Source: Aquipseudomonas alcaligenes | GTDB taxonomy: Bacteria; Pseudomonadota; Gammaproteobacteria; Pseudomonadales; Pseudomonadaceae | DNA: 64,000 nucleotides | Assembly: GCF_900156545.1 (NCBI RefSeq) | Contig: NZ_FTNW01000002.1 | Coordinates: forward strand, 372,001-436,000 | Direction: 5' to 3' | Shown: positions 60,152 to 64,000 of the stretch, one piece after another | Layout of the letters: every line of letters starts with the position of its first letter | Numbering within the stretch: the first letter of the stretch is position 1 | The notes under the pieces: model-generated | The model's input: the letters and a program-made list of their open reading frames with translations, nothing else | Databases searched by the model: none | Told to the model about the DNA's origin: nothing | Translations under genes and position numbers: made by a program

Positions 60152-62331
60152 GGGTTCCTCGGGGTGGAGCGAAGGTGGAAAGACGGGATGCGCAGGCGCA
60201 CACGCAATTCGGCGAAGGTGGCGCGTGACAGCAGACGAATGCCGCGCCAGCCAATGCTGGAGACTTCGGCGAGGGCGCCCAGCGGGGTATCGACAGCACC
60301 CTGGCCCCAGGTGGCGGCCCAGGTGTCGGCACGCGAGAAGGTCATGCGAGTCAGTTCGCGCTGCTGCTCAAGGTTCAATTCGAGGAAGTTCAGGCCCAGC
60401 ACGCCGTCGCGGGAGAACATCACCACGGCGGGGAACACGCACTCCTCGTTGTCGCGGAACAGCGACACCAGCAGCTGCTCGCCACGCTCGACATGTGCCC
60501 CTTCCGGCAGGGCGATGCCGATGCCGCGCTGGGAGAAGTCGTTGGTCCGGCAGACGATGGTCTTGCCGTTGGCCAGGCTCAGGGTGGCCGGCAGCTCGGC
60601 GTACACCCGCGGCTCGGCACGAATCTGCCGGGCTTCGGCGGCCACCGCGACCGACGCGGCGCTGATGACGATGTTGTAGAAGGTCCAGGTCAGGTTGATC
60701 AGCACGGTGGCCACACTGACCTCGGGATCGAAGCCCAGCTTCCACAGGCCGGCCAGCACGCCCAGCACGTTCAGTGCCAGCACCACGATGTAGGGCCGCG
60801 CCATCTTCCAGTCGAAATAGCTCTTGTCGATCACCCCGCCCTTGGCCGTCACGTTGAACTTGCCGAGCTTGGGGTTGACCATCGCCAGCAGCACCGGACG
60901 CATGATGTACCAGGCCAGCACCGACTCGTAGACCTCGTTCCAGAAGGAATGGCGGAAACGCCCCTGGATGGTCGAGTTGGTGACGCTGGCGATGAGGATG
61001 TGCGGTAGCGCGTAGGCCAGGATCAGCAAGGCCTCGGCCTGGAAGATCTGCGCGCCGAAGAACAGGTAGGCCAGCGGCGCGGTGAGAAACACCAGGCGCG
61101 GCAGTCCATAGAAAAAGTGCAGCATGGCGTTGAGGTAGCACAGCCGCTGGCCGAGCTTGAGCCCCTTGCCCAACAACGGGTTGTCGGTGCGGAAGATCTG
61201 CGCCATGCCGCGCGCCCAGCGGATGCGCTGGCCGATGTGCCCGGACAGGCTCTCGGTGGCCAGGCCGGCGGCCTGCGGCAGCGCCAGGTAGGCGGTGTTG
61301 TAGCCCAGGCGGTTGAGCTTGAGGGCGGTGTGGGCGTCCTCGGTGACGGTCTCCACGGCGATACCACCGACTTCCTCCAGCGGGCCGCGCTTGATGATGG
61401 CGCAGGAGCCGCAGAAGAAGGTGGCGTTCCACAGGTCGTTGCCGTCCTGCACCAGGCCATAGAACAGCTCGCCCTCGTTGGGCACCGAACGGAAGGTGTC
61501 GAGGTTCTTCTCGAAGGGGTCCGGCGAGAAGAAGAAGTGCGGCGTCTGCAGCATCGCCAGCTTGGGGTCGCGCAGGAACCAGCCCATGCCGACCTGGAGG
61601 AAGGAGCGGGTCGGCACGTGGTCGGCGTCGAAGATGGCGATGTAGTCGCCGTGGGTCAGCTTCAGCGCGTGGTTGAGGTTGCCAGCCTTGGCGTGGAAGT
61701 TGTCCGGGCGAATGATGTAGCCGATCCCGGCCTCGGCGCAGAAAGCACGAAACTCCTCGCGGCGGCCGTCATCGAGCACGTAGACGTTGAGCTTGTCCTT
61801 GGGCCAATCGATGGCCTGGGCGGCGAAGGCGGTGAGCTTGATGATTTCCAGCGGCTCGTTGTAGGTGGGGATATACACATCCACCGTGGGCCACAGGGCG
61901 GTGTCGCGCGGCAGCGGGTAGGGCCTGCGCTGCAGCGGCCAGGCCGTTTGCAGGTAGCCCAGCAGCAGCACCAGCAGGGCGTACAGCTCGGCCAGCACCA
62001 GGCCGTAGCCGAACAGCATGTCGAGCAGATTCTCGAAGCCCAGCGAGGAAGTCACGCGCCAGTACATGTAGCGCAGCGAGGCGATCACCGACATCACGAT
62101 CATCGCCAGGATCGCCAGGCGATTGGCACGCCGGCGCAATAACAACGCCGCCGCCATACAGGCGGCGGTAAACAGCATCTGCTGTTCCAGGTCGAGCGGC
62201 GCGGCGATGACGATGATCATCACTACCAGGGCCACCAGCGTCAGCAGGTTCTGCCCCAGGGGCCTGGACAGCAGTCGCGTGAGCCCCCCGGCCGGTGCCA
62301 GCGCACCCGCCATCGCGCTGCGCCAGGTCAT
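60148..62331 (-). CDS. bcsA: Cellulose synthase catalytic subunit BcsA (WssB) with PilZ domain
   Basis: The protein has 727 residues. The glycosyltransferase 2 core shows DDG (187-189), DAD (235-237), TED (330-332) and QRIRW (368-372), with membrane helices before and after. The C-terminal PilZ domain carries the c-di-GMP motifs RAEPR (571-575) and DFSQRG (598-603), so activation by c-di-GMP should be intact. It makes beta-1,4-glucan from UDP-glucose at the inner membrane. The start overlaps the wssA stop by ATGA and its stop overlaps the bcsB start by ATGA. Length is somewhat shorter than E. coli BcsA, mainly at the N-terminus. Confidence 0.97.
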   Translation of the reverse strand: MTWRSAMAGALAPAGGLTRLLSRPLGQNLLTLVALVVMIIVIAAPLDLEQQMLFTAACMAAALLLRRRANRLAILAMIVMSVIASLRYMYWRVTSSLGFENLLDMLFGYGLVLAELYALLVLLLGYLQTAWPLQRRPYPLPRDTALWPTVDVYIPTYNEPLEIIKLTAFAAQAIDWPKDKLNVYVLDDGRREEFRAFCAEAGIGYIIRPDNFHAKAGNLNHALKLTHGDYIAIFDADHVPTRSFLQVGMGWFLRDPKLAMLQTPHFFFSPDPFEKNLDTFRSVPNEGELFYGLVQDGNDLWNATFFCGSCAIIKRGPLEEVGGIAVETVTEDAHTALKLNRLGYNTAYLALPQAAGLATESLSGHIGQRIRWARGMAQIFRTDNPLLGKGLKLGQRLCYLNAMLHFFYGLPRLVFLTAPLAYLFFGAQIFQAEALLILAYALPHILIASVTNSTIQGRFRHSFWNEVYESVLAWYIMRPVLLAMVNPKLGKFNVTAKGGVIDKSYFDWKMARPYIVVLALNVLGVLAGLWKLGFDPEVSVATVLINLTWTFYNIVISAASVAVAAEARQIRAEPRVYAELPATLSLANGKTIVCRTNDFSQRGIGIALPEGAHVERGEQLLVSLFRDNEECVFPAVVMFSRDGVLGLNFLELNLEQQRELTRMTFSRADTWAATWGQGAVDTPLGALAEVSSIGWRGIRLLSRATFAELRVRLRIPSFHLRSTPRNP

Positions 62332-63482
62332 GCCGGCTGCTCGACCCGTGCTGTACTCCCAAGGCGCTCGACCAGGGCCTGGGCGCAGTGGAGGATGTCG
62401 TGGCAGCCACGCCCCTGCGGGTCGTAGTCCAGTACATTGCGGTTATAGGCCAGGGCCTCGGTGATCGACTGATCGCGATGCACGGTGCCCACCACCTGCT
62501 GGCCCAGCAACCCCTGCATGATCTGGGTGATATCGCGGCTCAGCTGGCGCGAGTTATCCACCTGATTGATCAGGTAGCTGGTGCCGACGAAGTTCTTGCG
62601 CCCAGCCGTGTGAGTCTTGATCAGACCGTCGATCATCGGCAGCGCGGTATAGGAGGCCGCATCGGCCAGGCTCACCACCAGTGCCAGGTTGGCCACGCTC
62701 AGCGCCTGCTGCAGGTAGATGGATGGTCCGGGCGGTGTATCGATGATGACCAGCGCCCCCTCGGCCAGTTGCAGATCGCTGAGGCGGCGCGCCAGCCACT
62801 GCGGATCGTTGTGCAGCTGCGCCTCGAAGTCACGGCGCTGCGACTCCTCGACCAGACCATGGGGCAGCACGAACACGCCTTCGGCGCTGGACATGCCCTG
62901 CTCGCGCCAGTCGTGATCGAAATGGGCAATGCCGCGCTGGCCGAGCGCCTGCTGCTCGTCGGCCGAGAGGAAGTGATGATGCAGGGCGTTCTGCGGGTCC
63001 AGATCGAGCGCCAGCACCGGCCGGCCGGCTCGCTGCAGCGCAGCCGCCAGGTTGGCCGCCAGGGTGCTCTTGCCGACCCCGCCCTTGGCGGAGACCACCG
63101 CCAGAATGCGGATGTGATCAAGCTTGGGCGTCGCGACGACAGGCTTAGCCGGCTCTTCGACCTGCGTGCGGGCCTCCTGGCCCAACTTGGCCAGCAGGCT
63201 GCGCAGTCCGGCAGCGGACCACGCGGATACGGCTTCCGGCTCAGCCTGCGCCTCGACCGGCGCAGCGGCCTGGACAGGGGCCTGAACGGGCTCGGCTACC
63301 GGCTCGACAGTCGGCTGTGCCTGCGCCACTACCGGCGCAGCCGCCGCAGGCTCGCCGCCTGACAGCACCGGCCAGCGCCGCTGGGAGGCAGTATCGCTGC
63401 TCTCCTTGGAGATTTCCTGATACTGGTCTGCGCGACCGCCAAACAACTTGAACAGACTGGAGATATCGCTCGAGGCACTCAT
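62328..63482 (-). CDS. wssA: BcsR-BcsQ fusion, MinD/ParA-like cellulose biosynthesis protein (WssA)
   Basis: The protein has 384 residues. The C-terminal two thirds are a BcsQ/MinD-type ATPase with the deviant Walker A KGGVGKST at 133-140, plus LALDLDPQNALHHHF and IIDTPPG. Residues about 5-42 read SDISSLFKLFGG...QYQEISKE...RRWPVLSGG, the pattern of the small regulator BcsR (DI-x2-L-x3-F, Y-x-x-IS, RWP-x-L). A Pro/Ala/Gln/Glu-rich linker (about 43-120) joins the two. In E. coli BcsR and BcsQ are separate and form a complex that stabilises and regulates BcsA. It is the first gene of the operon. Confidence 0.85.
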   Translation of the reverse strand: MSASSDISSLFKLFGGRADQYQEISKESSDTASQRRWPVLSGGEPAAAAPVVAQAQPTVEPVAEPVQAPVQAAAPVEAQAEPEAVSAWSAAGLRSLLAKLGQEARTQVEEPAKPVVATPKLDHIRILAVVSAKGGVGKSTLAANLAAALQRAGRPVLALDLDPQNALHHHFLSADEQQALGQRGIAHFDHDWREQGMSSAEGVFVLPHGLVEESQRRDFEAQLHNDPQWLARRLSDLQLAEGALVIIDTPPGPSIYLQQALSVANLALVVSLADAASYTALPMIDGLIKTHTAGRKNFVGTSYLINQVDNSRQLSRDITQIMQGLLGQQVVGTVHRDQSITEALAYNRNVLDYDPQGRGCHDILHCAQALVERLGSTARVEQPA

Positions 63483-63861
63483 AACTTCACACTGAGAGTT
63501 CCGGTTTTAGCAGCAACCCAAGCGGGCGTGACAAAAAAACAGCGTCAAAAAAACATCTTGAATTTATGATTTTTTTGAATTACGTCAATTCTACAGCGTA
63601 ATAAAGAATTGATGTCAAGATGATATTGCAGTATGCGCCCGACGGTCAGGCACTGTTCGTCGGTCAATCTGCGCCAAAACTGCCCACACCCAAGAGACGC
63701 ACCACAGCAAGGCGCGCCGCCCCAATTTGGCGCAATAGACCTTCAACCTCCGCCTGCACACCCCGTGAAATCGCTAGCCAACCGCTCTGGCACGCCATTC
63801 GCTAACGACCTCCCTGCAGGATGATCGACTCAAACGACCGGTCGCCAATCAATCTATCGCA
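63483..63861. promoter_or_regulatory. AT-rich upstream region of the cellulose operon with FleQ-like inverted repeat
   Basis: GTCAATTC (63584-63591) and GAATTGAT (63606-63613) form an imperfect inverted repeat (7 of 8) with a 14-bp centre. GTGACAAAAAAAC and GTCAAAAAAAC precede it closer to the operon. The FleQ consensus in P. aeruginosa exopolysaccharide promoters contains GTCAAT and ATTGAC half-sites. The inner part of this region (63500-63620) is strongly AT-rich, as expected for a promoter. Short frames at 63620-63824 were not accepted as genes. Confidence 0.4.
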
Positions 63862-63970
63862 ATGGCCGACTAGGGTTCCGGCTCGCCTACCAGGGCGAGT
63901 GACTGGTCCGAGAGTGGGCAACCTCGACAGAGGTCACACGGAGGGACAAAAGCCCGGGAGAACACGCGGC
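63862..63970 (+). ncRNA. Guanidine-I (ykkC) riboswitch
   Basis: The conserved blocks of the ykkC/guanidine-I class are present in order: ACTAGGGTTCCG (63869-63880), a GCTCGCC/GGGCGAGT stem-loop (63881-63900), GACTGGTCCGAGAG (63901-63914), and ACACGGAGGGACAAAAGCCC followed by GGGAGA (63936-63961). The class switches on export or degradation of guanidine. The gene it controls begins after the window's right edge on the plus strand. It is divergent from the cellulose operon. Confidence 0.92.
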
Positions 63971-64000
63971 ACGGCGACCGCCATCCTGCCTCCCGTCCAC

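Noticed and set aside
63620..63824. Two overlapping short plus-strand frames upstream of the riboswitch
   Set aside because: They overlap in different frames, lack a ribosome binding site and show no recognisable pattern. The region is better read as regulatory.
1..64000. tRNA or rRNA genes
   Set aside because: No cloverleaf-like T-loop/anticodon combinations or rRNA segments were recognised while reading the window.

Overview
The window is a GC-rich (about two thirds G+C) chromosomal segment that looks like Pseudomonas. The basis is protein content and gene order that match known Pseudomonas loci: aguA/aguB with a polyamine-binding protein, fadD1/fadD2 next to a lysophospholipase-like gene and a MaoC gene, mmsR/mmsA/mmsB, and a wss-type cellulose operon. 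The dispersed palindromes are also typical of the genus. No rRNA, tRNA, CRISPR array, transposase or integrase gene was seen.

Layout. 1-1200: the end of a TctA-type permease and an AbrB-family membrane protein. 1200-4460: an accessory stretch holding a MerR-type promoter over a truncated frame, a short-chain dehydrogenase remnant, a glycine-zipper protein, a lower-GC pair of genes separated by an integron attC-like site (a PD-(D/E)XK nuclease-like protein and a HEPN-like protein), and a large inverted pair of repeats. 4460-16140: housekeeping and signalling genes (VF530 protein, periplasmic binding protein, DUF3087 protein, diguanylate cyclase, HrpA helicase with a palindrome embedded in its coding sequence, MarR/EamA divergent pair, chemoreceptor, amidohydrolase). 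16150-22330: an agmatine/polyamine operon (aguA, aguB, binding protein, TorF-type porin, Tat-exported second agmatine deiminase) with a divergent LysR regulator. 22370-28870: thioesterase, two acyl-CoA synthetases, binding protein, lysophospholipase-like hydrolase and MaoC hydratase. 29039-35860: an AaeBXA-like efflux operon divergent from a TetR/YbhGFS-like ABC exporter operon. 35885-39250: lipoprotein, ung, thioesterase, Rho-binding antiterminator and HDOD protein. 39250-47460: mmsR and a valine-catabolic operon. 47511-47984: a small lipoprotein.

48111-63482 is one long minus-strand operon for synthesis, export and probable O-acetylation of cellulose: a BcsR-BcsQ fusion (WssA), BcsA, BcsB, BcsZ, BcsC, two tandem SGNH proteins (WssF duplicated), WssG (AlgF-like), WssH (AlgI-like MBOAT) and WssI (AlgJ/X-like). 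BcsA keeps its glycosyltransferase motifs and its PilZ c-di-GMP motifs, so the operon is probably controlled by c-di-GMP after translation. The AT-rich region upstream carries an inverted repeat resembling FleQ half-sites. At the right edge, on the opposite strand, lies a guanidine-I (ykkC) riboswitch whose target gene is beyond the window.

Gene identities rest on reading protein sequences and motifs by eye; no database search was run. Start codons were chosen from ribosome binding sites, overlaps and remembered family N-termini.
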